Shown here: piece after piece, positions 1 through 11,374 of the stretch
How the letters are laid out: every line of letters begins with the position of its first letter
How positions within the stretch are numbered: the first letter of the stretch is position 1
Origin: Nymphaea colorata
Lineage: Eukaryota > Streptophyta > Magnoliopsida > Nymphaeales > Nymphaeaceae
Direction: 5' to 3'
NCBI RefSeq assembly: GCF_008831285.2
Contig: NC_045151.1
Location: 7,765,682 to 7,829,681 of the forward strand
Length of the DNA stretch: 64,000 nucleotides
Notes under the pieces: model-generated
The model's database searches: none
Told to the model about the DNA's origin: nothing
The model's input: the letters and a program-made list of their open reading frames with translations, nothing else
Made by a program: the position numbers and the translations under genes

Positions 1-345
1 TAATGTCCAACATGAGTCCTAAAGGCCGTTTTCTCAATATCACCTTCCTCCATCATGATATAGTGATATCTTGCCTGCAAATCCAATTTAGAGAAAACAG
101 AAACTCCGGTTAACTCGTCCAATAATTCGTTAATAACCAGAGTTGGATGGCGGTCTTTAACAGTGGCCTCATTGAGTGTCCTGTAGTTCACGCAGAAGCG
201 CCACATGTTATCCTTGTTTTTTACGAGAAGTACAGGTGAAGAGAATGGGCTACTGCTTGGATGGATGATTCCTCCGTCTAACATCTCTTTGACCAGTCTC
301 TCAATTTTGATTTTCTGGTCACAACCATACCTATACGGTCTCACA
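1..345 (-). pseudogene. Reverse transcriptase N-terminal part (Ty3/gypsy), truncated by window edge
   Basis: The minus strand reads from a linker like [10 protein letters not shown] into the RT fingers: [20 protein letters not shown], then [21 protein letters not shown], and [14 protein letters not shown], ending near [11 protein letters not shown] at the window edge. These are the ordered conserved blocks of Ty3/gypsy RT before the catalytic YVDD, which lies outside. The enzyme copies element RNA into DNA in the cytoplasmic particle. The block is in a different frame from the upstream protease, so a frameshift lies near 345-500. Confidence 0.9.
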
Positions 346-346
346 T

Positions 347-1320
347 TTACTGGTTCGGCTTCCTGTGCGAGCACCACACGATGAACATAGGACCACTTGG
401 GTGCCAGACCCTTGGGTTCAGCAAAGACATCCTCAAACTGTCCCAGTACTTGCTGAATTTCAGCAGGTACATCCTCCTCCTCATTCTCAACTGTGGTACA
501 TCTGTTGCCATGGCCACTAACATAAAAGTGGGCTGCAGCATGGCATTAGCCCTCATCGCAGCCTTGGGCTCTGCACTTGTCTTTACCGCGGTAAGGGTGA
601 CTGGGTTGTCACCTCCCTCCTTAGCAAAGCTCATACACATGTTTTTGAAGTCCCAAGAGATTATGCCCAAGGTCTCAAGCCACTTCACTCCAAGTACTAT
701 GTCCACTCCTCCTATTGGTAAGACCAACATATCCACTTTGAACGGTATCCTCTTTATCACCAATTCCACGTTTTTGCAAATATGGTTGCATGCCAATTGA
801 GAGCCATCTCCTACCATGACCATAAGGGGATCTTGTATGGTCATTTGGCAATCAATAGACTTTGTTGCCTCAATACTTGTAAAATTGTGCGTTGCCCTGA
901 AATCAAGCAACACCAACATTTTTTTTCCTCCTACTGTCCCCATAACTAGGCCTGGGCCACGGGCCGGGTACCCGAACACCCGGGTTGGCCCGGTTCGACC
1001 CGATAATAATAAAAAATTAATTTTTTTTATTTTTTAAATTTAATAATGTGTATTTTATTATTAAAAACATGTTTTATATTATTAAAAATTATTTTATAAT
1101 TTTATAAAATATTTGTTTTTATTTTTAAACGGGTCGGACCGAGTCAGGACCCAACCCGACGCCCACCCCTGCCCATAACCCTCATGGCATTCGGCTGGTT
1201 TGGGTCCATCATCCAGTGGTAGGTGCTATCAACCTCAACTAGTGGATCTGGGTTCTCTTGTTCGATACTTTCCTCTGGTGGGGTTTCTTCTTGAGGAACT
1301 GTCTCTTCCCCATCGCTCTC
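347..1320 (-). pseudogene. Retroelement aspartic protease, split by a MITE
   Basis: From 937 down to about 550 the minus strand gives a retropepsin-like domain: MLVLLDF-RATHNF at the active site, then IVLGVKWLETLGIISWDFKN, the usual second half of plant Ty3/gypsy proteases. The normal catalytic triplet is Asp-Ser-Gly; here Asp-Phe-Arg is read. The DNA looks like an extra T and a missing G close together, which keeps the frame but changes the active site. An acidic linker (PQEETPPEESIEQENPDP) precedes the domain at 1180-1320. The 947-1171 MITE interrupts the domain start; the host frame is continuous across the two target-site copies if the insert is ignored. Function is lost. Confidence 0.85.
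947..1171. mobile_element. hAT-type MITE, 225 bp, with 8-bp target duplication
   Basis: The insert is bounded by perfect direct copies of CCCATAAC (939-946 and 1172-1179). Its ends are imperfect inverted repeats: TAGGCCTGGGC on the left, and CAGGGGTGGGC on the reverse complement of the right end. The subterminal parts are rich in GGGCC/GACCCG, and the middle is an AT-rich core. An 8-bp duplication and TAGGG/CAGGG-like ends are hallmarks of hAT elements. It has no coding capacity. It sits in the protease frame of the gypsy element, so it inserted later. Confidence 0.85.
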
Positions 1321-1347
1321 ATCCCTGACTACTAGTAATTGTAGACG

Positions 1348-2684
1348 CTTGCACCGATGTTTCTTTTCTCATTTTCCTTTACAAGTGAAGCATAGATTTT
1401 GCTTTATTAGCTCTTCTCTTTCTTTCGGACTGATGTAGGTAGTCAGGACATTGTTCCTGAAATTGGTTCAAGTTTCGAACCTCCTCTCGATAGTTTGAGA
1501 GTTTTGAGAGTCCTCCTTTTTAATCGGTTGAGGTACCTTGGCAGGGAACACCTTTCCTTTGTTCACTTCGTTGGCTTTGTAGGACTTATGTAGGGCATAG
1601 AACCTATGATTCTTCTCTTCAACTGTCCTTGTTTTAGCAAAACACTCTACCAACTCGGTGGAATTCTAGCACAACATTTCTATGCGTATTTCCTCTTTTA
1701 GTCCTCTGATCAAGGCCTTTGTGGGCCAATCTTGAACCATGCATGCAAGATTTTCAAAACGGCTTTGATATTCTTGTACTGAGGAATTTGTCCCATGTCC
1801 TTGAGTTCTACATCAAAATTGGTGAAAGAAGAATCACCAAATTGGACTTGCAAGGACTCCTTGAAATTGTCCCAATCTATAGCCGGATGTGTATGTTTCA
1901 GCCAGCGGTACCACTGCATGGCCTCTCCTTCGAAATGCAACATGGATAGGATGATCCACTCATCTTCGGGCACATGTTGACAGGCGAAATATTATTCCAC
2001 CTTAAAGATTCAATCCTTGGCTCCTTTGCCGTCAAACCTAGGGAATTTCATTTTAACTGATGAAGTTCGCACACCATTTTGTAGCCTGTCACGTCTTTCT
2101 TTATGTGTCCCCCATATTAAAGGGTCATCATCGTCTTGCTGTCCTTCCCACCCTCTACTTTTACTGACATGTTTGAATGGTATCCCATTGCGCCTATTAT
2201 TTGGTGGTTGGAATGGATCTCGTCCCTTTGGTTCAGGGATATATTGAAGTCCACCATTTCCCCCATTTACTCTACCTCCGGCTCTACTCATCCCAATATG
2301 TGGAAAGGGGTCATTTGGTCCATTCCCTTTTGGATACGAAGGACTAGGGGTTCCACCAAGTATTCCTTTTCCCTTGTCCATTCCTGGCATTGGCCCCTAG
2401 GTACAGCCCATTTGGTCCATTCTTCGACTAAGATCCTGTTGACTTGAAGTCATGACTCTCATCATTTGTTTGATTTCTTTTAAATCACCCAATTTGTTAA
2501 GGGCCTTTTTATATTCAGAAAGCTCATAATGGATTTCATGAAGATTGGTTTCCAAATTGGACATTCTTTCATTATTAAGGGGCTCGTGTTGCTCCGAAAT
2601 AACATATTGCTGCTCATTGTGGCCGAGCATTTCCTCTTCTTGCTTGGGTGAATCTATTACCGTATGCTTGTTCTTCTTGGCCAT
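1348..2684 (-). pseudogene. Gag polyprotein (Ty3/gypsy) with zinc knuckle
   Basis: The likely start is the ATG at 2684 (MAKKNKHTV), followed by a Glu/Lys-rich, probably coiled-coil N-terminus and a Gly/Pro-rich linker (about 2390-2100). The retrotransposon gag domain follows at about 2060-1710, with FPRFDGKGAKD, then MLHFEGEAMQWYRWL and IDWDNFKESLQVQFG. A CCHC-like knuckle (CFTCKGK, then KKHRCKR) lies at 1348-1394. Gag forms the particle that packages element RNA. In-frame stops interrupt it after the first 95 codons, at two sites near 2000-2012 (expected Trp and Gln), and inside the knuckle (expected Trp). At least three of these fit C-to-T or G-to-A changes. The call of the family is firm; the protein is dead. 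Confidence 0.9.
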
Positions 2685-3336
2685 TCCAACAACTAATCAC
2701 AACCTGCCCAAAAACTAGACCACATTGCCACAAGAAGTCTGACTGTAATACTGCCTGAAAACCCTAAAATCTGTTCTACCGACTGCACGACTGCCCGTGC
2801 ACCTACGGCAAGGGAGGCGAGATTACCCACCAGGCGCCTCGGCAGCTGCTTCAAGCTCTCAGTTGGGCCCAAAAATGAGGCCTGAACTGCCGCGTCCTCT
2901 TGATGCCTCGACAGCAAGCCTCGAGCTCGACCACCCTCGGCTGTGTTTAACACACAGCCCGCGTCTTACTGCTTTAACTTAGCAGTGCATGGCCGTAGCA
3001 ACACCCGTTCCCCGTTGGTAAGAAAATTTCCAAAACTGCCTACGAAAATGAAATATGAATTGACACAAACTGAAAAGAAGTCTGGTTGATCCTCAAGGCG
3101 GCTTTGACACAAACTGTTAGGACCTATTCCTGACATCGATGAAACCACAGCCCGAGCATCGATCCTATCCCCAAGATCTCCTGAGGTAGCCGTAAAGCAA
3201 ACCCAAAACAAGTTAAGTGCAAGACTTAATCCCGGTCGGATAGCAACCCCGATGCAAAATAACCCTAAGATAGCAGTACAAATGAGTTTTCCCAGCCCCG
3301 ATCTTGCTTCCTATTCCAAAAGTATGAGGTCATGGC

Positions 3337-3343
3337 TTTTATA
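3337..3343 (-). promoter_or_regulatory. TATA-box candidate, minus strand
   Basis: The minus strand reads CGATTATAAAAGCC. Position and orientation suit transcription of the gypsy gag at 2684, about 650 bases downstream. No other promoter evidence is visible. Confidence 0.35.
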
Positions 3344-3899
3344 ATCGAGCACGAAACAAAAAAACACTCAACTCACTCAAGCAAACCATAGCAAACCATG
3401 ACATCCACCCTATCATTCATGCCTATGATTCGGCCAAACTACACCCAATCCCGTAGGTGGTTTAGGTAATCCCTCGGTCGTGTCCTTGGCCTTAAGCCTT
3501 AGAGGTACTACAAGTGACTGCAATGGCCGTAGCCGGTTTAGAAAGCAAAGAACACTCGTACCCCACTGCTATAGGGGGGTTATATTTTACCAACTAAGGC
3601 AAAACACGGCTTATGCCAGCAAGGGAATCTGAGTTGAACCCCGACACCCATGTTAACCTCGGATATTGCAGCTACAGTCTCCGGGTGCGGCTCCTCCACG
3701 GACTCCGTCGATATGTACGAACTGTCTGTCTCAGTTCCTTCGGGTCTGCACCTACTTCGGCTATGATTCTTCTTATAGTTGATGTGTAATGGCTGGCACA
3801 CTTCGTCTGATTTCCTGAGGATAGGCAGGAGAGAGCTCCGGTTGACTAAGGCACGCGGCATTCTCTCCCACACGGCTGATGACTTGCTTTTTTGGATTA

Positions 3900-3915
3900 G
3901 GGGGGGGGGGGGGGG
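3900..3915 (+). repeat. Poly-G run of about 16
   Basis: An uninterrupted run of 16 G follows GGATTA. It may be slippage-prone and can form stacked G structures. It may also be an assembly artefact. Confidence 0.8.
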
Positions 3916-4480
3916 AAGTGCGAGTGGGTATCAGTTACTAATCGCCACGTGGGAAGGTGAGGTGCCGTGGATCCACTTAATCGAATTGCGGTAGCGGGCG
4001 AGAGATGGAGAGAACGGTTGAGGGTGCCACGTATGGTAAGGAAATGGGAACATATATGGGAAGGTGGCTAGAGTAGTGCATGAGGGGGTTTCGTTTTGGA
4101 GACGGTTAGGGTTTAGGGACAAATGGCACGCGACTTGAGGCGTTTCCTAACTCGCATGGCTGTCTTTTTCGATGATGGATGAGGTGGCATGAGGAGTTAC
4201 CTATTTGGGAGGACGTGGGGGCAAGCTGGCTTCCTAATTCTATGGAGCGGTTACCTTGTGAGGTGGCAGCGAGAGGGTAACAGTTGGTGAGGTGTCGGGT
4301 TATGGCTGGTGCCTTTCTTATTTTGTAGGAAGAAGGAGCGGTTACCATAAGAGGATGACGGCTAGGGTTTTAGTCTTTTATATGAACCCTCAAGCAAATG
4401 TCTAATTTACCCTTTCGATCAACACCTCAACATATTAAGGAATTAATACTCCAAGGGAAAAATAAGAAAGAAGCACCGGA

Positions 4481-5650
4481 ATTAGGCCAATGCCAAAAGT
4501 TGCCAAAAATAGAACTTTAACCATTGGTAGGGAAGATCCAGTAGAACTTGCTCTAGCACTGCCGCCCGATAGCTTGGCACCGATCGAGAACTTCTCCTTT
4601 GCGGGGCATAGTCAAATCTGATCGAAGCCTGGCCCAATGGTGTTGATCATCCAAGGTCTTAGCACCAAAACAATGTCGAAGTAAGAATCACGTGGTGCTC
4701 AGATCGAAGGACTTATCTCGGTGTCCAGCCGAGAAGAATCAAGGAACCACCTGTCAAAATTGTTGACAGGGGTCCTTAAATCAACTAGGCCTTCCATCGA
4801 ATAAATCCACCGGGGTCCTCAAATCAACTAGGCCTTCCACCGAATAAATCCACCGAAATCTTGGCCCAACCATCGGATCTACAACTTCCCTTCCCAAGAT
4901 TGGACAAGGAAGTGATGCCGCCCCGATTGTGGTCGCCAAGATCTATTGAAGACAGCTCTAGGGAAGGAAGAACCAAGGTTTTTCGGTACTTGCCTTTGAT
5001 TCTAGAGTTGTCAGAGGTCGTGGCCTTGAGGGATGAATCCACCAATGATTCGACTTCTCCATCCTTCACAACCTTCCTGGTATCACTTCCGGCCTTTAAT
5101 CACCCTTGGGTTGGTGGGTGATTGCACCGTGAAGAGAATATCCTTTGCTTGTTGGGGTATTGATCATGGATGGAAGATGAACGAGGGGGTAGAAGAAGTT
5201 AGAACGAGGAAGAAGGAGAAGAAAAGGCCATCGGGTTTCGTGAGATTCTTCGGCGCCACCAGTGGGATCTCGAGAAGATGAAGAGAGAACAGGGAGAAGA
5301 AGGAGAGATAGAGACGAGCGAGATAGGATCCAAAACCACATTAACATTCTTCAAGTCTCTAGCTTAAGCCTTAAACAAAAACTTAAATAGTCTTAATCAT
5401 GTCTCAGGTCATTAAAGTTCCGAACCGAGGCGCCACACCAAGCAAAAGCAAAACAGTAATAAAAGATCGAGACGATCCGTCTCGGCTGTCCAAAGCGTCC
5501 CGGACCTTGTGAGTTTGAGGGCAACTTGTCTGGGTTCCGCCCAGACTCTTCCAAACGTCTTCCACTGGTAACTCGGCCCGCCCCTGAGCGGGTTCAGTCT
5601 AGAAACTTGCCTAGGTTTGCCCTAGGCTGCCTCGTTTTGATTTGGATCCT
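4481..5650. other. No recognisable gene; moderately GC-rich retroelement-like DNA
   Basis: Short open frames on both strands give no recognisable domain. A perfect 8-bp inverted repeat (CCTGTCAA / TTGACAGG, 4750-4770) sits just before a 43-bp tandem duplication. The composition is like the 2.7-4.5 kb leader/LTR region, so it may belong to the same or a neighbouring element. Confidence 0.4.
4769..4854. repeat. 43-bp tandem duplication, two copies
   Basis: Units 4769-4811 and 4812-4854 differ at only two positions (T/C changes). Each starts GGGGTCCT and ends AATAAATCCACC. The first unit abuts the 8-bp inverted repeat. Confidence 0.9.
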
Positions 5651-6058
5651 TCACAACACTCGGGTGGGCTCGTCATCTTCCTTGGCACTGATCGATGTTT
5701 CCTTCCTTGGCTGCTGCCAGACCCCTGCCTTCTCTTCACATGACTTGACGCACGTGCCAACGTTTTCACCCTCCATGTTGGCCTCCCTAGAGGTCACAAT
5801 GCCTTCGGCAACCGACTCCCTCATTGACTGACTATCGTCGTAGCACTTTGCTACACTCAGCCAGGCTGTCGGCTGGCCTCGACGTGATGTCTGGTAGGAC
5901 CGTAACAGGGACGAAGTTTCTGGATCTAGGTGTAGGTTGCTTTCTTCTGAAATTTCTGTGGAGGTTTGTGTGAAACTTAACAAGCTTTCTTTGTTGCCTT
6001 GGATGAAAGTTTCTTGCCTGCCAAAATGCCACCTGGTGGTGCCAGTCGTCGGTGCCAT
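5651..6058 (-). CDS. Hypothetical 135-codon ORF, not recognised
   Basis: The frame opens MAPTTGTTRWHFGRQ and is rich in Ser, Glu and Thr, with no membrane segment or known domain. The opening resembles the start of some plant retroelement gag frames, but nothing after it supports this. Its start codon overlaps the truncated left LTR at 6055. Part of the frame (5908-5995) recurs at 11782-11868, where it is not open in the same way, so conservation of the protein is not supported. It could be chance or part of a decayed element. Confidence 0.2.
   Translation of the reverse strand: MAPTTGTTRWHFGRQETFIQGNKESLLSFTQTSTEISEESNLHLDPETSSLLRSYQTSRRGQPTAWLSVAKCYDDSQSMRESVAEGIVTSREANMEGENVGTCVKSCEEKAGVWQQPRKETSISAKEDDEPTRVL
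5908..5995. repeat. 88-bp repeat outside the left LTR (partner at 11782)
   Basis: Starts GGGACGAAGTTTCTGGATCT and ends AAGCTTTCTTTG. A similar copy lies at 11782-11868, just outside the right LTR. The two copies bracket the LTR element at unequal distances (about 60 and 16 bp), so they are not an ordinary target duplication. Confidence 0.8.
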
Positions 6059-6406
6059 GTGCCTGACCTATAATCTCATAACGTATGAATGGGCCCGCTC
6101 ATGCGTTATGGTAATTAGTTACAACAGTTATCTAAAACTAAAGCTAAAAAGGTTGGAACCCACTTGCTTTGTAACTGGGAATACAAGGAATCCAAGGAGT
6201 CCATTTTATAAGCCCAACGTCGAGTTTGTGTTAGGGTGAATTTTTTGATGACTACAGGGGGCTCCTTAAAACGCTACACTCGCCATTGTTTTTCAATCTA
6301 ATCTCTTCTTCTCTCCAGTTTTGTTGGTTGTTGTTTTGGGTGCAGGTTTGAGTTGCATGCTAATGCTGTGCATAGAGATCCTGAGTGAAACATCAAAGTT
6401 CTAATA
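6055..6406 (+). repeat. Left (5') LTR, truncated at its start
   Basis: Homologous to 11375-11766 from CCATGTGCCTGACC to AACATCAAAGTTCTAATA. The expected TG start and about 15 bases are missing. A pyrimidine-rich stretch lies near 6300. Confidence 0.85.
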
Positions 6407-6407
6407 G

Positions 6408-6420
6408 TGGTATGAGAGGC
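6408..6420 (+). other. Primer-binding site, tRNA-iMet type
   Basis: TGGTATGAGAGGC matches the usual TGGTATCAGAGCC of plant LTR elements at 11 of 13 positions and lies one base after the LTR. Confidence 0.75.
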
Positions 6421-8520
6421 TAGTTATTGAACTGAAACAAAAAACAAAACTAGCAAACCAGTGAGTCAATCTAACCATGTGAAGGCTGTTAATATCTATG
6501 TCCGTGTGTGCTTGAAATGCATACCAAGAGTATTTTTTTTATTATGATAAATATTATACTCTTTGTCATTAGATGAGGCTGAATACTTACCAAATGTGTA
6601 TATGCCTGCGTGCAAAACATTCAAAACTATACATTTGACTTTGTTATTGTCTGTGAGTAGAATATAACCATTGCCTCCAGTCTAGAAATCATTCTCCAAC
6701 GTGTATGGGATGGTATGCAATCTTATGTTTGCTATGAACATGATGGAAATATAGCCATTGTATGATATAAGCTATTTCTGAATATGCTATCAAAAGAGCG
6801 GTAGATTTGTGCATGTAAAATCAAGAGAGCATAGAATGAAGCATGCAGTATAAATACATATTTATCTTACATTTTCGGCTATTGGCGGTAGGGCTCTCTT
6901 AGTATTACAATGGAACCCACTTCTTTTTGTCAAAGGGTCTGATTGAACTTTAAGAAACCTTTGGCGAAGGCTCTGAAAATCTAGAACCTGTCAAACCCTT
7001 GATGAGGAGAAGGAAAAGCCTTGTCGAGGGTTCTGAAAAAAGGAGAAAATCAGATCCCTCATCGAGGGTCTGCGCACACGCAAGACTAAGAGAGAGAAGA
7101 CCCCTTTGTCAGTTTTTTTTTTTTGTTTTACTGGAGAGTCAGCTGTCGCCCCTAGCAGTTGTTTGTCGCAGCCAGAGATACAACCGTTGCTCCTTTTCCG
7201 GCTACTGCCTCCTCTGCCTCCAAGGAATTGATGCTTACCGGATGAAACATCGGTCATCTTCTGAAAGAGCGAAGAAAAAGGGGATGTTTTGTTAATGGGA
7301 ACAAGGATATCCCTTGTCATAGGAGGCCAACCCCATAACACTAACAATTAACAAACCCTAGCAGCGCAAGAGGAGAGACAAGATCGGGCAGAAAATGAAT
7401 AAAAGTTCGAGCCAAACTATCTATAGCCTTTAAGTTAAAAATTACAGATTTAGTCAATCATTTTCCCAAAAATGTTCAAAAAAACTGTCGCATTTTACAA
7501 AAATTCATGGTACAACCTTTTTGCTAAAAACCTTTTGAAAGAGAGGTTTGTGAGAGTTAAAAATTATAGATTCAGTCCATCATTTTTGAAATATTTTCAA
7601 AAACACTGTCATATTTAGAAAAAATTAATGCCACAATTAATGCCACAACATTTTTACTATAAAATTCTTCAGAAAGAGGCTAGCGAAAGTTAAATTCCAT
7701 TTAAAACCAAGTTTTCATTCATAATTGCATACAGATACCCTCAGAGTTATTAAAATTGCTAAAAGTGGGTCTCAATTTTTTTTTTGAAATGAAGGAAGAA
7801 GACCTTCCTATAAAATTTCAATTTGAGGACTCCTTGCTCTTGAGCCGTTTCATAACATTATTAGAGTATTCTTGACTTGATATGCATTTTTTTACACTGC
7901 AAAAAAAAGAAAAAGAAAAAACTCTAGCAGTGGTATTTGGCTGCTTTCTACGATATATCAAGCAAATGGAGATGCAGAGTCTAGCAAGATTTATATGCAT
8001 TATTAAAGTTAAACATATAGTAAAACCATTTGTAATGATGAATGTAGCATATAAATCAGTTTAAAGGTTTCTTTCCATTGAAAATTTTTATGACATGCTC
8101 GACTATTTATATGCTTTGAGGGAGGAACGTAAACGTGTTGTATGTGGTCTGATCTCTTAGGATCTGATTTATAATAATAATTAAAAGAAAAAGGGGAAGG
8201 AAAGAATATGGGTATTGGTAGCTGACTAATAAGTCTCTAAGTTTAGGTGAAAACTAAGAACAACACATAGAAAGAGCTTGACTCACTTGATCTTAAAGAA
8301 GTACTGAAATGTGTGATTCAATGGTTAGCAACATGTATGTATGTTTAAGCAATTTTGTTATTTTGTGCATGCATGTTCCAATGGTGATATAAACTTTGTG
8401 TTTCTGACACTAACTAAAATCTTATTTGGATAAAGATATGATGCTAAATCATGTTCATATTGTATTTGAATTTGTATCCTCTTTCTTTGTTTGAATACAT
8501 ATTGATTCTATTGTTGATAT
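6421..8520. other. Interior of the LARD-like element, no gene seen
   Basis: AT-rich with short open frames only. A GC-richer pocket (about 6950-7380) contains two overlapping frames of 98 and 118 codons on opposite strands, with no recognisable motif. Near 7435-7700 a segment about a putative infection-free AT-rich motif (AAAATT...CAGTCCATCATTTT) occurs twice about 120 bp apart. Confidence 0.4.
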
Positions 8521-8524
8521 CATT

Positions 8525-10500
8525 GTGTTTGGATGCACATTGGTATGATTTGAAACTAGATAACCATTTGGATTTTTGCTTTGAATCTAATCGTTACTTA
8601 AGATCCATATTTGTATTCATTTTGGTTCATGACATATTCAGATCTGAATTTGTTTGGATATTGGTTAAAAATCCATATCCTATTTATATTGGTTCACATA
8701 TATGTTATTATGCATGCGTTTCAGATATTCATCGTTTTGAGTCCATGCTAATACTAGATATGAACAGAATTTTTTATATCAATTTAGCTGTTGAATTTGG
8801 ATCTCATAATAAACGTTGTTCGCCTTTGGAGCATGATCTGATTTGACTTGTTTATACTTTTTTATTTAAGATCTATATCTTGTTTATATTGGATATAAAC
8901 ATATTATGATATGCATTGAATTTTAGATCTAATTATTTTATCGAATTATAATTACATATTCAACGTGAGTAGCACTAAGTGCTAAAAGACAAATTTCTTT
9001 TGCTCCTTCTAAAAGAATATTCTTTGAACAAAGATTATATTATTGTATGTTTATCCTAGTTAAAATGAATTATTATATTACTATATGTTGGTATGCTAAG
9101 AGGTGTAATAAACAATCTTGGACATGGTGAGATCCAAATAGCATTGTGCTTGGTTCATGATAGATTTAGATCCAGATTAACTTGTTTGGATCATTGGCTC
9201 CAAATATTTGTACTTACATTGAATCCAACATACCATCATGTTTGCCTTTTTCCTGTAGTTGTAAGGTAACACTCTTAAACATGATGAAAGCTATATTAAC
9301 GAAATATTTTTATTTGAAGATCTGCTGTACTAAAGTTTTGTACATGAAATTTTATTTGCTCTTATTAGAGATGGCTAGCTGGTATGGATTGAGATTTGCG
9401 TCATATTAAGAGTAAGAAAAAGAAAAATCTTTGGTGTTGACTTAAGAGAACTAGATTGTTATTTGAGATGAGATATTAGTTATCATTTCCTATTGTTGTG
9501 CTTGGATCTATGATCTAAATTTCTATATTTGAACCAGTGAAATCCACAATAAGTAAAGTTTAGATTCAGGTCTAAATTGACTTGTTTGGATATATAGAAA
9601 AAATTCATATCCTGTTTACATTAGGTTCCAATATATGTTATTATGTTTGCTTTTGGATCTGATCATATTGTGATATTTGTTGTCATTCTAGATCCAAAAT
9701 CATTCTAGAGAACTATTGAATAAAGCTTATTTGCTCATTATTTTATGAAAATGAATTTGTTTTTAATACATGCTCAAAAAGTGTAATATAACACTCTTGA
9801 ACTAAAATCCAAACTGACAAGAATGCATTTATTTGAAGCTTTAGTAGATGATAACTATTTTCTCAAAAGAAAGATGGGTTAGCATTGATCCAAAGCTCCA
9901 TCATTTCAAAGGTAAAGAAAAAAAAAGGAAAATTCCTTTGGCCTTGCATCAGAAATAGGATGTCATTAGATCCAAATATGGTTATTGAATCATATTGTAT
10001 AATATTTTAATGAGGATCATGTGTTTTAAATGGTTATGGACATTGCTAGTTTGGATCCATGCTTGTAGCATTTGGAATCAGATCTAATTATTGCTTGAGA
10101 TCCACCTTTCATTCAACCTTGATTTAGATTTGAATATATATATTTGGATATATGGTTAAACATCCATATCCTATTTATATTAGATCTAAACATGTTATGC
10201 TATTTGTTCATTTGTGGATCCAACTATGCTCCTATGCTACTAAGTAAGTTCTTGTTTGAAAATGAATTTAATTTCAATATTTGCCATGAAGAGTAAGATA
10301 ACACTCATGAATATAATGAGATTCACTCCAACTAGATTCATATTGAGATCTTTGGAGATCTATAATGCATGTCAAATGCATATCAAGAAATTGAATAATA
10401 TGTTTCTAAATGAATATGTATTGGATATCCAAAGATCTAATAATAATAATAAAAAAAATATTTGATGTTTTATGCATGAGATTGAGGTATTCGAATAATA
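8525..10500 (+). repeat. Degenerate tandem repeat, period about 515 bp, at least three copies
   Basis: Three anchors recur at similar spacing. CATATCCT(A/G)TTTA(T/C)ATT occurs at about 8676, 9607 and 10159, with a weaker copy at 8877. (G)TAA(G/T)(G/A)TAACACTC occurs at about 9262, 9780 and 10293. An A-rich AAAAATCTTTGG-like block occurs at about 9420, 9925 and 10450. The last two series give spacings of 505-525 bp. Copies are diverged and GGATC-rich. No open frame is shared. Confidence 0.65.
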
Positions 10501-11365
10501 ATACAAATACAGGATCCTATTGATGATCAAGTTTGATTTATTTGACATTTTAAGCAGTCAGACAATCAACCAACTGAGAATCAATTTGGTAATGAACTAA
10601 CTCAAGCTTATTAGTGAATTCAATGATCATCTTGTGGATCAATTTATGGATCAGTTAGGAAAATAACCAACTAAGTCCAATTCTTCTATTCTTTAAGACA
10701 TTGATGATTGTCACAAAGGTCTAAGCTCCATGGCCATATTTGAACTGTTGTTGCATGCATTTGTTTGCGAAACAACGTATTGACCTTGATGAAATAAATG
10801 GAAAATCTAACATGTAAGTAAGCTATTTATTCATATGCATGACCTAGATATTTGGTAATAGAAATTCCTTTACGAATGGCGAGTTAAATGAAATACTTCT
10901 ATGAAAGGGTATATTGATAAAGATTGTTGTATGATAGTCTCTGATATAATTGTTCCTTCTTTTAGATAGTTATAATGAAGATTAGGCATATTTCCAATCA
11001 AGTAGATGAGCATGTGAACAATCGAAAAGTAAGAGCCTGTTTGAGTATGATTGACATATGATTATGTATTGCATGAATGAATATTTTGAAATTATTTGGA
11101 ACTCTTATTGTTAAAGGAGTTAAGTAATTGTTTTTGTGTAAAAACAATAAAATAAAAATATACCCTCGCTCAGTTTGTTGAAAGTCTAATACATAAGAAT
11201 AAGTGTTTTTGGAACATGTTACGATGGAAATACTTGTGCATGAAAAACCTCATAACTAACTTCTAACAAATGATTGAGTTAAGTTGGAAACCTAACATAA
11301 AGGAAACCACTTAATTGTAGACAAGAAGCCCATGATAATGGGAGCAAACTTGCAGTCTCATGGCC
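10501..11365. other. 3' interior of the LARD-like element, no gene seen
   Basis: AT-rich DNA without recognisable coding motifs, leading to the polypurine tract. Confidence 0.4.
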
Positions 11366-11374
11366 AAGTGGGAG
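11366..11374 (+). other. Polypurine tract
   Basis: AAGTGGGAG directly precedes the TG start of the right LTR, the usual place and composition for second-strand priming in copia-type elements. Confidence 0.75.

Larger units (their letters stand above)
1..2690 (-). mobile_element. Ty3/gypsy LTR retrotransposon, gag-protease-RT portion, cut by window edge
   Basis: Read on the minus strand, the order is gag (2684 down to about 1400), zinc knuckle, aspartic protease, then the start of reverse transcriptase running off position 1. This is the gag-pol order of Ty3/gypsy elements. The gag core, a CCHC knuckle of the HRCK type and a protease with an ATHNF motif resemble the chromovirus-like plant clades, but the chromodomain end lies outside the window, so the clade is open. 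The frame is broken by stops, at least one frameshift between protease and RT, and a MITE insertion. It cannot encode a working polyprotein. Confidence 0.9.
2691..4480 (-). other. Probable leader/LTR region of the left gypsy element
   Basis: No protein is recognised. Base composition is richer in GC than the rest of the window. On the minus strand a TATAAAA lies at 3337-3343, upstream of the gag start, which fits an LTR promoter for the element at 1-2690. I could not find a clean TG...CA boundary, a primer site or a second LTR, so its extent is inferred. Confidence 0.35.

Noticed and set aside
381-800. 139-codon plus-strand ORF
   Set aside because: It is the antisense shadow of the recognisable minus-strand protease.
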